Source: a virus. Taken from it: a DNA stretch of 20,845 bases. Shown piece after piece: positions 1 to 5,781 of this stretch. The stretch lies in IMG/VR virus record IMGVR_UViG_3300021364_001004, positions 1 through 20,845 of that record, one strand, 5' to 3'. The notes under the pieces are model-generated. The model was not told where the DNA came from. It ran no database searches and worked only from the letters and a program-made list of their open reading frames with translations. The translations under genes and the position numbers were made by a program. Numbering within the stretch: the stretch's first letter is position 1; every line of letters begins with the position of its first letter.

Positions 1-996
1 GCGCGACTCAAAACGTGCCCACAACGCACTGCTGATAACAGGAGCGGGTACGCCAAGATCCACAGCAGCGTGAACAGTCCAACGACCCTCACCACTGTCT
101 GATACTCCCCCATCAAACTTGCTAAGCTCTCTATCGCTCCGTAGTACATCAGCGGTAAGATCAAGCAACCAAGAACCAACCACAGAACCACGACGCCATA
201 ACTCAGCAACCTTAGCAACGTTAATGTCGTACTGATAATCTTCTGGAGAATCCATTGGAGCGACTTCAGCATCTCCTGCCTTGACATATTGTGATCCAGC
301 ATTTGCTTCATGTAGAATATTAAATCCTTCGGCATATGCTTGCATGATTCCATACTCAATGCCGTTGTGAACCATCTTCACAAAGTGACCAGCGCCTGGA
401 CCGCCACAATGCATCCATCCAAACTCTTCGGGATACCATGTAAAGTTGCTGTCAGGTTGAGTCCTGGGGGCAGCGTTGATCCCTGGTGAGAGGGCATCAA
501 AAATTCTCTTACAAGAGGCGACTGCAGTATCTCCGCCACCAACCATAAGACAGTATCCACGCTCCAGACCGTAAACACCACCACTAGTACCACAGTCAAG
601 ATATGCGATGCCAAGTTTAGAACAGTGTTCCGCCCTGCGTCTAGAGTCTTTAAAATTGGAATTGCCATGATCAATAATAATGTCGCCTTCACGACAATAT
701 CGTAGTAAGTCATTGAGTGTTTCCTCTACAGTCTCGGCAGGAACAACCATCATGAAGATCCCTGGTTGTGGGAAGTGCAGAGTTCCTTCTGCTTCATCTT
801 CACTGTGTGGTTTTGATTTAACTACTTGAACAAGGCTTTCCAGAGAAGTGGTATATCCACTGATATAACCCTTCTCATATTGCTCATTAGCTTTTTTAAC
901 ATTGTTGCGATACCCATGAACTTCAATACCTTTAGCAATCATGCGACGAGACATTCCCTCGCCCATTCTTCCTAAACCAATAAGACCAACTTTCAT
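1..996 (-). CDS. gnd: 6-phosphogluconate dehydrogenase, decarboxylating (3' end cut by window edge)
   Basis: Oxidises and decarboxylates 6-phosphogluconate to ribulose-5-phosphate, giving NAD(P)H in the oxidative pentose phosphate pathway. 332 codons are open on the minus strand and run off the left edge without a stop. I translated them by hand. The N-terminus has the Rossmann dinucleotide motif GLGRMG (residues 7-12). Further on are the family motifs GGVYGLERGYCLMVGG and GAGHFVKMVHNGIEYG; the second holds the catalytic lysine and the substrate contacts. The length suggests the short (about 330-340 residue) bacterial/cyanophage form, so only a few residues should be missing. The ATG at 996 follows GGAGAA at good spacing. 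It is the last visible gene of the leftward petE-PTOX operon. In cyanophages gnd is a known auxiliary metabolic gene that works with talC, also in this window. Identification is confident. Confidence 0.95.
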   Translation of the reverse strand, partial: MKVGLIGLGRMGEGMSRRMIAKGIEVHGYRNNVKKANEQYEKGYISGYTTSLESLVQVVKSKPHSEDEAEGTLHFPQPGIFMMVVPAETVEETLNDLLRYCREGDIIIDHGNSNFKDSRRRAEHCSKLGIAYLDCGTSGGVYGLERGYCLMVGGGDTAVASCKRIFDALSPGINAAPRTQPDSNFTWYPEEFGWMHCGGPGAGHFVKMVHNGIEYGIMQAYAEGFNILHEANAGSQYVKAGDAEVAPMDSPEDYQYDINVAKVAELWRRGSVVGSWLLDLTADVLRSDRELSKFDGGVSDSGEGRWTVHAAVDLGVPAPVISSALWARFESR

Positions 997-1014
997 TTTC
1001 TTCTCCTATTTTTG

Positions 1015-1188
1015 TCAACATTTCCAGGGAATTGCCGCAGAAGATCTGCGTTCCATTTCTTTTATTAAGTTTTCGTAGTCTCTATACATTCTGTCTCCAG
1101 CAATGTAAGATGTCTTTCTTTTTTCCAACGCATCTATGATGAGTCTGTAGTCTTCTTTAGTGAAGTCTGGAAAATAATCTTTGCTCAT
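1015..1188 (-). CDS. Small hypothetical protein (57 aa)
   Basis: Start ATG at 1188, stop TGA at 1017-1015. The protein begins MSKDYFPDFTKEDYRLIIDA and is a charged, probably helical soluble protein with no membrane segment and no motif I recognise. Its start overlaps the stop of the upstream small membrane-protein gene as ATGA, so translation is probably coupled, and the gnd ribosome-binding site lies just beyond its stop. The tight packing and a composition typical of a coding region support a real gene. It resembles the many short helical proteins of T4-like cyanophages, but I cannot assign a function. Confidence 0.65.
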   Translation of the reverse strand: MSKDYFPDFTKEDYRLIIDALEKRKTSYIAGDRMYRDYENLIKEMERRSSAAIPWKC

Positions 1189-1373
1189 TTTTCTTTAAAT
1201 AATTTTTCTACTTGTTTGCGAGCATCAGACATCTTTTTCTTTTCACGTTCAGAATGTTTGTAACCATTCTTTCCATGTAAAATAAAATGTCCCTGACAAA
1301 ACATAGTCACACCAAAAATAAGTGCCAAGACTATGCCTATCCATTCTATAATTATAATGTTATTTTCAACCAT
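1185..1373 (-). CDS. Small single-span membrane protein (62 aa)
   Basis: A short protein with one hydrophobic segment at about residues 5-28 (IIIIEWIGIVLALIFGVTMF), followed by a basic and charged tail (KKKMSDARKQVEKLFKEK). This suggests one transmembrane helix with a cytoplasmic tail. It starts 22 nt inside the upstream 72-residue gene and its stop overlaps the next gene as ATGA, so it sits in the middle of a translationally coupled string. It lies in the same operon as plastocyanin and the terminal oxidase, so a thylakoid or cell-membrane location is plausible, but that is inference. No family recognised. Confidence 0.65.
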   Translation of the reverse strand: MVENNIIIIEWIGIVLALIFGVTMFCQGHFILHGKNGYKHSEREKKKMSDARKQVEKLFKEK

Positions 1374-1570
1374 GGCAGCAGCGGTGGTATCACTCCAATG
1401 AGTCTAAGCAGACCCTCAGCAAAAAGTGCAAGAACAACCCAACCAACACACATACTGATAATTGAAGCATTACGATTGTGTTTGCGTATGGCATCATCAA
1501 TCATCTCCTGTACTTCTTCTTTTGTTGTAAACTCGGGAGGTTCTACTCCCTTACCCCAGTTCTTAAACAT
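1352..1570 (-). CDS. Small membrane protein next to PTOX (72 aa)
   Basis: The N-terminal half is charged and helical (KEEVQEMIDDAIRKHNRNA, about residues 17-35). A hydrophobic segment at about residues 38-70 (MCVGWVVLALFAEGLLRLIG, then a Pro-rich stretch) could span the membrane once or twice. The ATG overlaps the PTOX stop as ATGA at 1570, so the two are probably co-translated. From memory, similar short membrane proteins occur beside PTOX and plastocyanin genes in other cyanophages; I could not check this. A role linked to the oxidase or its membrane is possible but unproven. Confidence 0.7.
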   Translation of the reverse strand: MFKNWGKGVEPPEFTTKEEVQEMIDDAIRKHNRNASIISMCVGWVVLALFAEGLLRLIGVIPPLLPWLKITL

Positions 1571-2070
1571 CAGATCATCTCCATAGCATCATGTAATTCT
1601 TTTGAATGGTGTAGTTCATCATTCAAGATCTCAAGGATCTTGTCATCATGTCCATTGAGGGCAAGAAACTTAGCGTAAGTTTCTGCTGCATGGATCTCTA
1701 CTTCATAAGACAAATGGTATGCAGACTTAGGAGCCACCCAATAATAAACCACGTTGATCCAATAATAGATAAGGACGAGGTGTTTGGCGACAAAGCGATC
1801 AATAAAATAAGTATTACCGCCCCTGCTTTCCATGTACTCCAGATGTTCTGTTTCATTGATTGACTGTTCAAAGTGCTGTTTCATTAAAAATAAATGCTCA
1901 GGACCGCGAAGTCCCATGCTTTCTCTAAAATGTAGTACACTGAGGAACGCAAAATATGGTGCCCGAGCAATTTCCTCAAGCACCCAGAATCTTTGATAGT
2001 CTCTCCCTCTGTAGAAAAAGTCTAAAATTGTCACAGTGATATCTAATACAACTGTGTTAAACTGTTTCAT
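1570..2070 (-). CDS. ptox: Plastoquinol terminal oxidase (alternative oxidase family)
   Basis: A di-iron quinol oxidase that passes electrons from plastoquinol to oxygen, acting as an electron valve at the thylakoid membrane. All six expected iron ligands are visible in the family order: E32 in LEEIARAPYF, E73 and H76 in NETEH, E125 in YEVEIHAAETY, and E152 and H155 in DELHH. At 166 residues it is a compact form, much shorter than plant PTOX, as expected for phage versions. I chose the ATG at 2070 (MKQFNT), which overlaps the petE stop as ATGA. An upstream in-frame start would run far into petE. The petE-PTOX pair suggests electrons are moved away from photosystem I-dependent carbon fixation during infection; that reading is from published cyanophage work, not from this sequence. 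Confidence 0.95.
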   Translation of the reverse strand: MKQFNTVVLDITVTILDFFYRGRDYQRFWVLEEIARAPYFAFLSVLHFRESMGLRGPEHLFLMKQHFEQSINETEHLEYMESRGGNTYFIDRFVAKHLVLIYYWINVVYYWVAPKSAYHLSYEVEIHAAETYAKFLALNGHDDKILEILNDELHHSKELHDAMEMI

Positions 2071-2390
2071 TGAACATGTACCGTTCCGATCATTCCTGCA
2101 CCCTTGTGAGGTCCACACCAGTAAGTATAGTCACCTGCTTCAGGGAAGGCAACTTCAAAGTCTTCGCCTGGTAACATTGCCAGGGCTTCATGACTTAACT
2201 CTGGATGATCTTCTACTACCACATTATGTGGAGGCAGCATGTTGTTGATGAAATGAACCGACTCACCCGCAGAGATAGTGATTTCTGCTGGTTCAAATAC
2301 TAGATTACCGTTCGCACCCATCTGTACGTCTACAGCCCAAGCAGGTGTAGCAAGAAAGAGTGTTGCTAAGAGAGCAAAGAAAAACTTCAT
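2067..2390 (-). CDS. petE: Plastocyanin
   Basis: A small blue copper protein that carries electrons from cytochrome b6f to photosystem I (or to a terminal oxidase) in the thylakoid lumen. Residues 1-19 form a clear signal peptide ending ATPAWA, with likely cleavage before VDVQMG. The type I copper ligands are all present: H55 (PPHNVV), C92 (YWCGPH), H95 and M100 (GAGM). 107 residues is normal for a precursor with a short leader. It lies directly upstream of PTOX with overlapping stop and start, so the two are one functional unit. A possible promoter lies just upstream at 2411-2439. Confidence 0.96.
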   Translation of the reverse strand: MKFFFALLATLFLATPAWAVDVQMGANGNLVFEPAEITISAGESVHFINNMLPPHNVVVEDHPELSHEALAMLPGEDFEVAFPEAGDYTYWCGPHKGAGMIGTVHVQ

Positions 2391-2410
2391 GTAGTTTTGT
2401 ACGACTACAC

Positions 2411-2439
2411 TATCTATTATTAATTAATCGTTATGTAAA
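2411..2439 (-). promoter_or_regulatory. Possible sigma70-like promoter for petE-PTOX
   Basis: On the minus strand, TTTACA (2439-2434) and TAGATA (2416-2411) are separated by 17 nt and lie about 20 nt upstream of the petE ATG. The -35 is good and the -10 weak. The AT-rich spacer (ATTAATTAAT) fits. Judged from spacing and consensus only. Confidence 0.4.
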
Positions 2440-2448
2440 GAATATTTG

Positions 2449-2613
2449 TTACGACTTCCTAACAGATTCTTCGGGACAATATTCTTCTTGATATGCTTTG
2501 AGTTTTTGGATCAGATCATCATACTGTTCCCACATAAATTCAGAACCAGTTTTATCTTTGTAACATTCACATCCTTGAATGAGGCGGTAGATGTCTGTCT
2601 GATTAAATCTCAT
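2449..2613 (-). CDS. Small hypothetical protein (54 aa)
   Basis: Begins MRFNQTDIYRLIQGCE and contains CYKDKTGSEFMWEQYDDLI, followed by a short charged helix. A TTG eight codons upstream (2637) is also in frame. I prefer the ATG at 2613, with GAGAAG about 14 nt upstream and a late-type promoter box at 2645-2652. From memory, short proteins with the pattern 'YKDxTGSEYMWxQYxxL' are common in T4-like cyanophages, but no function is known to me. It is the first gene of the leftward operon. Confidence 0.7.
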   Translation of the reverse strand: MRFNQTDIYRLIQGCECYKDKTGSEFMWEQYDDLIQKLKAYQEEYCPEESVRKS

Positions 2614-2644
2614 GGTCAAATTTGTAGGTCTTCTCAAGTATAGT

Positions 2645-2652
2645 TATTTATT
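2645..2652 (-). promoter_or_regulatory. Late-promoter-like box (AATAAATA)
   Basis: The minus strand reads AATAAATA, matching the cyanophage late consensus NATAAATA. It lies about 31 nt upstream of the ATG at 2613. It is back to back with the plus-strand sigma70-like promoter at 2659, so this 50-bp gap looks like a divergent control region. Confidence 0.5.
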
Positions 2653-2658
2653 CGGGGC

Positions 2659-2687
2659 TTGACAACCCCATATATAAATGGTATCTT
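2659..2687 (+). promoter_or_regulatory. Sigma70-like (early) promoter
   Basis: TTGACA (2659-2664), 17 nt spacer, TATCTT (2682-2687). The core is preceded by GGGGC, as also seen at 16911 and in similar form at 17174. It would start transcription near 2694, just upstream of the lysozyme-like gene at 2713. Confidence 0.7.
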
Positions 2688-2712
2688 GGTATGGACACTA
2701 ATGAGGAATCTT

Positions 2713-3303
2713 ATGTATCCCCTGATGTTGGCAGCATCTTTAGTCGCTGCGGCACCGTTTTTAATGACTGAGACTGAGGTAGTTGGTTCAGGAATTCCTG
2801 ATAACATCGTACCCATTGAGGTAGAACCATTTAATCCATCCTGGCAGTGTGAGGATTGCACACCCAACGAACAGTATGTCCTCGCACAACTCCAAGAACA
2901 CACCAAAATCTCTGATAGAAACGCCCTGGCAACGATTCTGGGGAACATCAAACAAGAATCAAACTTCATTCCTAACATTTGTGAGGGTGGTGCTAGAGTC
3001 TCTTATAGTGAGTGTACTCGCGGCGGTTATGGTCTCATCCAGTGGACCAGCTTAGGACGTTATAATAATCTAGGAAAGTTCTGTGAGAACTATGGATGTG
3101 ACCCTAGCACTCTAGAAGGACAGACTCGTTATATGATTAACGAATCTGTATTCCAACGCTATCTTCCTGAGTTTGAAGGACGTGGTAAGACAGTGGATCA
3201 GTATATGATTCCTGCATACTACTGGTTGGGATGGGGAATCAAAGGTAATCGTCAACTTTATGCATACGATTATCATAAAAAACTTTCTTACACTATGTCA
3301 TGA
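2713..3303 (+). CDS. Phage tail lysozyme-like protein with N-terminal signal or anchor
   Basis: Residues 1-18 are hydrophobic (MYPLMLAASLVAAAPF), a signal peptide or membrane anchor. Residues about 50-195 match the phage tail lysozyme-like (Phage_lysozyme2) pattern: TILGNIKQESNF (about 74-85, with E82 as the candidate catalytic acid), GGYGLIQWTSLGRY (104-117), and a C-terminal YYWLGWG segment. Several Cys (46, 49, 90, 101, 124, 129) suggest disulfides outside the cytoplasm. I chose the ATG at 2713 because AGGA lies 6-9 nt upstream. Longer in-frame starts at 2701 or the TTG at 2659 are possible, but the TTG falls inside the -35 box. It could help cell lysis or peptidoglycan penetration; which one cannot be decided here. 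Confidence 0.8.
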   Translation: MYPLMLAASLVAAAPFLMTETEVVGSGIPDNIVPIEVEPFNPSWQCEDCTPNEQYVLAQLQEHTKISDRNALATILGNIKQESNFIPNICEGGARVSYSECTRGGYGLIQWTSLGRYNNLGKFCENYGCDPSTLEGQTRYMINESVFQRYLPEFEGRGKTVDQYMIPAYYWLGWGIKGNRQLYAYDYHKKLSYTMS

Positions 3304-3521
3304 CACAAAACGACTGGCGCTATTCTGACGAACGTATGGACGTGAGAACACAAGGACTTAATATCCTTTTGAAGAAGTTTGGATCGGAGATCTGCTCTGA
3401 TGGATCTCCTCGTTACTCTAATCAAAGCATCTATGAATGCATTCATGATTGGGTATCTCAAGGAAACATAAGAACGGATGGCATTGTTGCTTACTATAAA
3501 GCATACTATGCGGACCAGTGA
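3300..3521 (+). CDS. Small hypothetical protein (73 aa)
   Basis: The ATG overlaps the stop of the lysozyme-like gene (ATGA), indicating coupled translation. The protein starts MTQNDWRYSDERMDVRTQGL and has a central helical region. Its C-terminal part (YECIHDWVSQGN, then DGIVAYYKAYYADQ) is rich in aromatic residues. No membrane segment or known motif. The overlap and the regular codon pattern make it a credible gene. Function unknown; its position suggests co-expression with the lysozyme-like protein. Confidence 0.7.
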   Translation: MTQNDWRYSDERMDVRTQGLNILLKKFGSEICSDGSPRYSNQSIYECIHDWVSQGNIRTDGIVAYYKAYYADQ

Positions 3522-3702
3522 TCAATTCAAGTTCGGAGGACTTGACAAAACCCCAGTCAATGTCTTAAGATTGTTGAGTGAACTTGAGGGATCATACCAA
3601 CTCCTCAAGTATATGGGTTTCCAAGAAGACATGGAAACTCTTGACAAAATAAAGAAGAAGTATTATACTATATACTTCAAACTTAAAAAGGGCACTGGGT
3701 AG
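3508..3702 (+). CDS. Small hypothetical protein (64 aa) ending inside tRNA-Tyr
   Basis: Start ATG at 3508 (MRTSDQFKFGGLDKTP), inside the 3' end of the previous gene. It is a basic, helical protein with LRLLSELEGSYQLLKYMG in the middle and a Lys/Tyr-rich end (KKKYYTIYFKLKKGTG). The longer frame opening at 3478 would overlap its neighbour by 44 nt and is less likely. The last Gly codon and the TAG stop (3697-3702) are also the first six bases of the tRNA-Tyr acceptor stem. A sigma70-like promoter for the tRNAs lies within this gene at 3641-3669. Function unknown. Confidence 0.65.
   Translation: MRTSDQFKFGGLDKTPVNVLRLLSELEGSYQLLKYMGFQEDMETLDKIKKKYYTIYFKLKKGTG
3641..3669 (+). promoter_or_regulatory. 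Sigma70-like promoter for the tRNA cluster
   Basis: TTGACA (3641-3646), 17 nt spacer, TATACT (3664-3669), inside the end of a coding gene and 27 nt before tRNA-Tyr. It could give the tRNAs their own transcription start near 3676. Confidence 0.6.
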
Positions 3703-3778
3703 GTGTCCGAGTGGTTAATGGAGGCGGACTGTAAATCCGCTGGCTCTGCCTACGGGGGTTCAAATCCCTCCCTGCCCA
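3697..3778 (+). tRNA. tRNA-Tyr (anticodon GTA)
   Basis: A type II tRNA with a long variable arm. The acceptor stem GGGTAGG pairs with CCTGCCC. The anticodon loop CTGTAAA sits on GCGGA/TCCGC. The T-arm has GGTTCAAATC. The discriminator is A3778 and a full CCA is not encoded. It overlaps the upstream gene's stop by 6 nt. Confidence 0.96.
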
Positions 3779-3782
3779 CCTT

Positions 3783-3856
3783 GACTCAGTAGCTCAGCTG
3801 GATAGAGCAACTGCCTTCTAAGCAGTCGGTCGTAGGTTCAAATCCTACCTGAGTCG
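3783..3856 (+). tRNA. tRNA-Arg (anticodon TCT)
   Basis: Acceptor stem GACTCAG/CTGAGTC, anticodon stem ACTGC/GCAGT with loop CTTCTAA, T-loop TTCAAAT, discriminator G. It would read AGA, a codon used often in these phage genes. It lies 4 nt after tRNA-Tyr. Confidence 0.96.
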
Positions 3857-3860
3857 CCTC

Positions 3861-3932
3861 GCCCCCGTAGCTCAGTGGTAGAGCAGGGCTTTTGTAAAGC
3901 TCAGGTCGCAAGTTCAAATCTTGTCAGGGGCT
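3861..3932 (+). tRNA. tRNA-Thr (anticodon TGT)
   Basis: Acceptor stem GCCCCCG/CAGGGGC with one C-A mismatch, anticodon stem GGGCT/AGCTC with loop TTTGTAA, T-arm GCAAG/CTTGT. It lies 4 nt after tRNA-Arg. It is directly followed by the structured segment 3933-4058. Confidence 0.93.
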
Positions 3933-4058
3933 TAGCGGGATGGCGACACCCGTGCTCACATCTCCGAGAGAAAAAAGAATCGGAAAACCAACCCATGTGA
4001 GAGAGGAGTGGGATCCTCCTTGGTGCCCCCTCTGCTGACGAGTAGAGGGTATTCTCCA
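3933..4058 (+). ncRNA. Candidate structured stable RNA inside the tRNA cluster
   Basis: No open frame of note, but several stems can be drawn. CGGG/CCCG (3936-3952). CTCACAT/ATGTGAG (3955-3961 with 3995-4001), enclosing CCGA/TCGG (3964-3983). AGGAG/CTCCT (4004-4020). A 9-bp stem CCCTCTGCT/AGTAGAGGG closed by a GACG loop (4028-4049), with one G-U pair. It is GC-richer than nearby genes and lies between tRNA-Thr and tRNA-Asn. T4 encodes two small stable RNAs of unknown role (C and D) in its tRNA cluster, so a similar RNA is plausible. Not recognised as a known family. Confidence 0.5.
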
Positions 4059-4080
4059 TTCGCTATTTGCAAATAGCGAA
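4059..4080 (+). repeat. Perfect 22-bp palindrome before tRNA-Asn
   Basis: TTCGCTATTTG followed at once by its exact reverse complement, ending 5 nt before tRNA-Asn. As RNA it would form a hairpin with a few unpaired bases at the tip. It could be a processing or pausing signal, or a dimer protein site. There is no T-tract, so it is not a standard terminator. Confidence 0.8.
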
Positions 4081-4085
4081 CATAT

Positions 4086-4157
4086 TCCCAAGTAGCTCAG
4101 CGGCAGAGCCGCCGACTGTTAATCGGCTGGTCGCAGGTTCAAATCCTGCCTTGGGAG
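4086..4157 (+). tRNA. tRNA-Asn (anticodon GTT)
   Basis: Acceptor stem TCCCAAG/CTTGGGA, anticodon stem CCGA/TCGG with loop CTGTTAA, T-arm GCAGG/CCTGC, discriminator G. It is flanked on both sides by perfect inverted repeats (4059-4080 and 4158-4176). Confidence 0.96.
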
Positions 4158-4176
4158 TTGCTAGATAGTCTAGCAA
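4158..4176 (+). repeat. Inverted repeat directly after tRNA-Asn
   Basis: TTGCTAGA, loop TAG, TCTAGCAA: a perfect 8-bp stem beginning at the base after the tRNA discriminator. There is no following T-tract. It could be a 3'-end processing signal for the tRNA transcript. Confidence 0.7.
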
Positions 4177-4194
4177 ACGTTGAACACTAATACT

Positions 4195-4650
4195 ATGATT
4201 TCTAGTCAGATACAATTTAGTAAAGAGCAGTTTCCTTTCATGAGTGTTATCACTTGGGATGATGCAATCAAAAAATTGTTTCATGACTATTCTATTGTAG
4301 ATGGTGTCCGAATTGTTTCCACTGGTGGAAACACTCCCCAATCTTATGTCTCTCATACCAGTTATCGTCCTGGTAGTATTGGTCTTGCATATGATGGTGT
4401 TCGTAAAAACTATTCTGTAAACAATTTACATGTTTACATGTCACTACTTCAGAATAGTCATACATTTGGTATGCACAATGATGATGTTGATGTTATGATT
4501 GTGCAGGCAATTGGATCAATGAGATATAAGTTTGATGAGGGAGAGGTTCTTATGAATCCTGGAGATGCTGTGTTTATTCCTAAAGGAGTGAATCACTGTC
4601 CAGTAGTCTTAGGACCAAGAGTTACTTTGAGTTTTGATTTTCTCGGGTGA
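4195..4650 (+). CDS. Cupin-fold protein, function unknown
   Basis: 151 residues from the ATG at 4195; a TTG five codons earlier is also in frame. The C-terminal third (MNPGDAVFIPKGVNHCPVVL) matches the second cupin motif, with PGD, a short spacer, then P..VNH. A first-motif-like region with a possible metal histidine is at FGMHNDDVDVMIVQAIG. This suggests a small beta-barrel that could bind a metal or a small ligand. It has no clear Shine-Dalgarno sequence. Its final Gly codon and TGA stop (4645-4650) are the first six bases of tRNA-Val. It sits beside a 2OG-Fe(II) oxygenase, another double-stranded beta-helix protein. Fold is fairly sure; activity is unknown. Confidence 0.7.
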   Translation: MISSQIQFSKEQFPFMSVITWDDAIKKLFHDYSIVDGVRIVSTGGNTPQSYVSHTSYRPGSIGLAYDGVRKNYSVNNLHVYMSLLQNSHTFGMHNDDVDVMIVQAIGSMRYKFDEGEVLMNPGDAVFIPKGVNHCPVVLGPRVTLSFDFLG

Positions 4651-4716
4651 TTAGCTCAGCGGTAGAGCATCTCGTTTACACCGAGGCGGTCGGCGGTTCA
4701 ATCCCGTCATCACCCA
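4645..4716 (+). tRNA. tRNA-Val (anticodon TAC)
   Basis: Acceptor stem GGGTGAT/ATCACCC, anticodon stem CTCG/CGAG with loop TTTACAC, T-loop TTCAATC, discriminator A. The first six bases are also the end of the cupin gene. Confidence 0.95.
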
Positions 4717-4733
4717 CTAGATAACTTACAATT

Positions 4734-5486
4734 ATGACTGAAGAAATTACCAGAGCAGAATTTTTTGACAACGATCCCCGAGCACATGAGATCGGGGAAG
4801 ATGATAAGATTAATGATTGGTTGGAGGGTAGTGTTCAACCAGTTTTTCCCACAAGAATTGGTAAGTTTCATGTCTCAGAAGAAAAATATTCTTCAATTCA
4901 CGATGATATTAAACCAAAAATATATTCTCATCTAGAGTATTTAAAGAAGAAAGGATTGATTCAGGACAAAGAATCTTATAATCTGTTTGATGCCAAGAAA
5001 GATGGGTGGACTAGTTTTTATGGTAGAAGTCTACTGGAAATACCAGAGTTCTATCCCATCATTAATTTGATTCATGAGACCATATATAGATCTATGAATC
5101 ATGCACATGGTTCTAATGATTATCTTATTGAAATGAACTCATGTTGGTTTACTGTCTATGAACAGAACCAATGTGTTCCATTTCACACTCACCCTGGATC
5201 TTATTTGAGTGGTGTTTATTATTTCCAAGCAGAGGGAGACTGTGGTGATATTGTATTCAAAGATCCTATTGGATGCATGAAGGATATGGTAATGAATAGT
5301 TCTCCGATGAAGGTAATGGACTCTTATGGAGTTCTTGCTATCAAACCTAGAACAGGAATGCTTCTTTTATTCCCATCTTGGTTACCACATGAAACTAGAC
5401 CAAACCCTTATGATGATAAAGATAGAATTATCTTTAGTTTTAATTTACACTTAGGAACAAAAACCAAACCCAAATTTAAGTACTGA
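4734..5486 (+). CDS. 2-oxoglutarate/Fe(II)-dependent oxygenase, phage-associated family
   Basis: 250 residues. The C-terminal half has the pattern of the phage-associated putative 2OG-Fe(II) oxygenase family (TIGR02466/PF13759 type). It reads HTHPGSYLSGVYYFQ (151-165, iron histidine within HTH), GDIVFKDP (171-178), then LLLFPSWLPHETRPN (210-224, distal iron ligand H219). It ends with DRIIFSFNL (230-238), where R231 would bind 2-oxoglutarate. The N-terminal 45 residues are acidic and not recognised. Such genes are frequent in T4-like cyanophages, but their substrates are unknown. Nucleic-acid or protein hydroxylation, or a link to host 2-oxoglutarate (nitrogen) sensing, have been suggested; the sequence does not decide. 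Confidence 0.88.
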   Translation: MTEEITRAEFFDNDPRAHEIGEDDKINDWLEGSVQPVFPTRIGKFHVSEEKYSSIHDDIKPKIYSHLEYLKKKGLIQDKESYNLFDAKKDGWTSFYGRSLLEIPEFYPIINLIHETIYRSMNHAHGSNDYLIEMNSCWFTVYEQNQCVPFHTHPGSYLSGVYYFQAEGDCGDIVFKDPIGCMKDMVMNSSPMKVMDSYGVLAIKPRTGMLLLFPSWLPHETRPNPYDDKDRIIFSFNLHLGTKTKPKFKY

Positions 5487-5487
5487 T

Positions 5488-5778
5488 ATGGATTCATTTA
5501 TTCCCGTAGACAAAGTAGAATCATATGTTGATTCTGCTAAAAACCTTGAAGATCTTCCTTTGTTGCAACTCATCAAGGATATGGAAGATAAGTATGGAGT
5601 TGATACACATATGGTGATTGAGTGTATGCCAATTGCTGGAAGAGAATCTGATGATCCTGCTGCAACAAAACTTGCTACTGAAGAAGATGTGGTATGGTAT
5701 GTTGAGTTTAGAGATGAGAAATATATGTTTGAGGACTTCTGGGAAATGAGATTCCACATGCTTAATAGTTTTGAATAA
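5488..5778 (+). CDS. Small acidic hypothetical protein (96 aa)
   Basis: Starts one base after the oxygenase stop (TGATATG), so it is very probably translated from the same mRNA. It is a strongly acidic protein with two helical parts: MDSFIPVDKVESYVDSAKNL at the start and LLQLIKDMEDKYGVD in the middle. The end is aromatic-rich (VWYVEFRDEKYMFEDFWEM). No Cys motifs, membrane segment or known domain. The coupling to the oxygenase hints at a shared role, but this is only positional evidence. Confidence 0.7.
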   Translation: MDSFIPVDKVESYVDSAKNLEDLPLLQLIKDMEDKYGVDTHMVIECMPIAGRESDDPAATKLATEEDVVWYVEFRDEKYMFEDFWEMRFHMLNSFE

Positions 5779-5781
5779 ATA

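Noticed and set aside
378-713. Minus-strand hydrophobic frame of 111 codons in the gnd region
   Set aside because: The gnd frame on the same strand covers this whole interval with clear 6PGDH motifs; this is an out-of-frame reading of it.
2691-2771. Short frame from the first ATG after the 2659 promoter (26 codons)
   Set aside because: It overlaps the lysozyme-like gene, lacks a ribosome-binding site, and shows no recognisable pattern; the AGGA before 2713 favours the longer gene.
3933-4058. An eighth, degenerate tRNA in this gap
   Set aside because: I could not find a D-arm, T-loop TTCAA sequence or acceptor pairing; the stems do not form a cloverleaf.
4063-4356. Minus-strand frame across tRNA-Asn and the cupin gene
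   Set aside because: It passes through a tRNA and the palindrome, so the apparent protein is a by-product; no promoter or ribosome-binding site.
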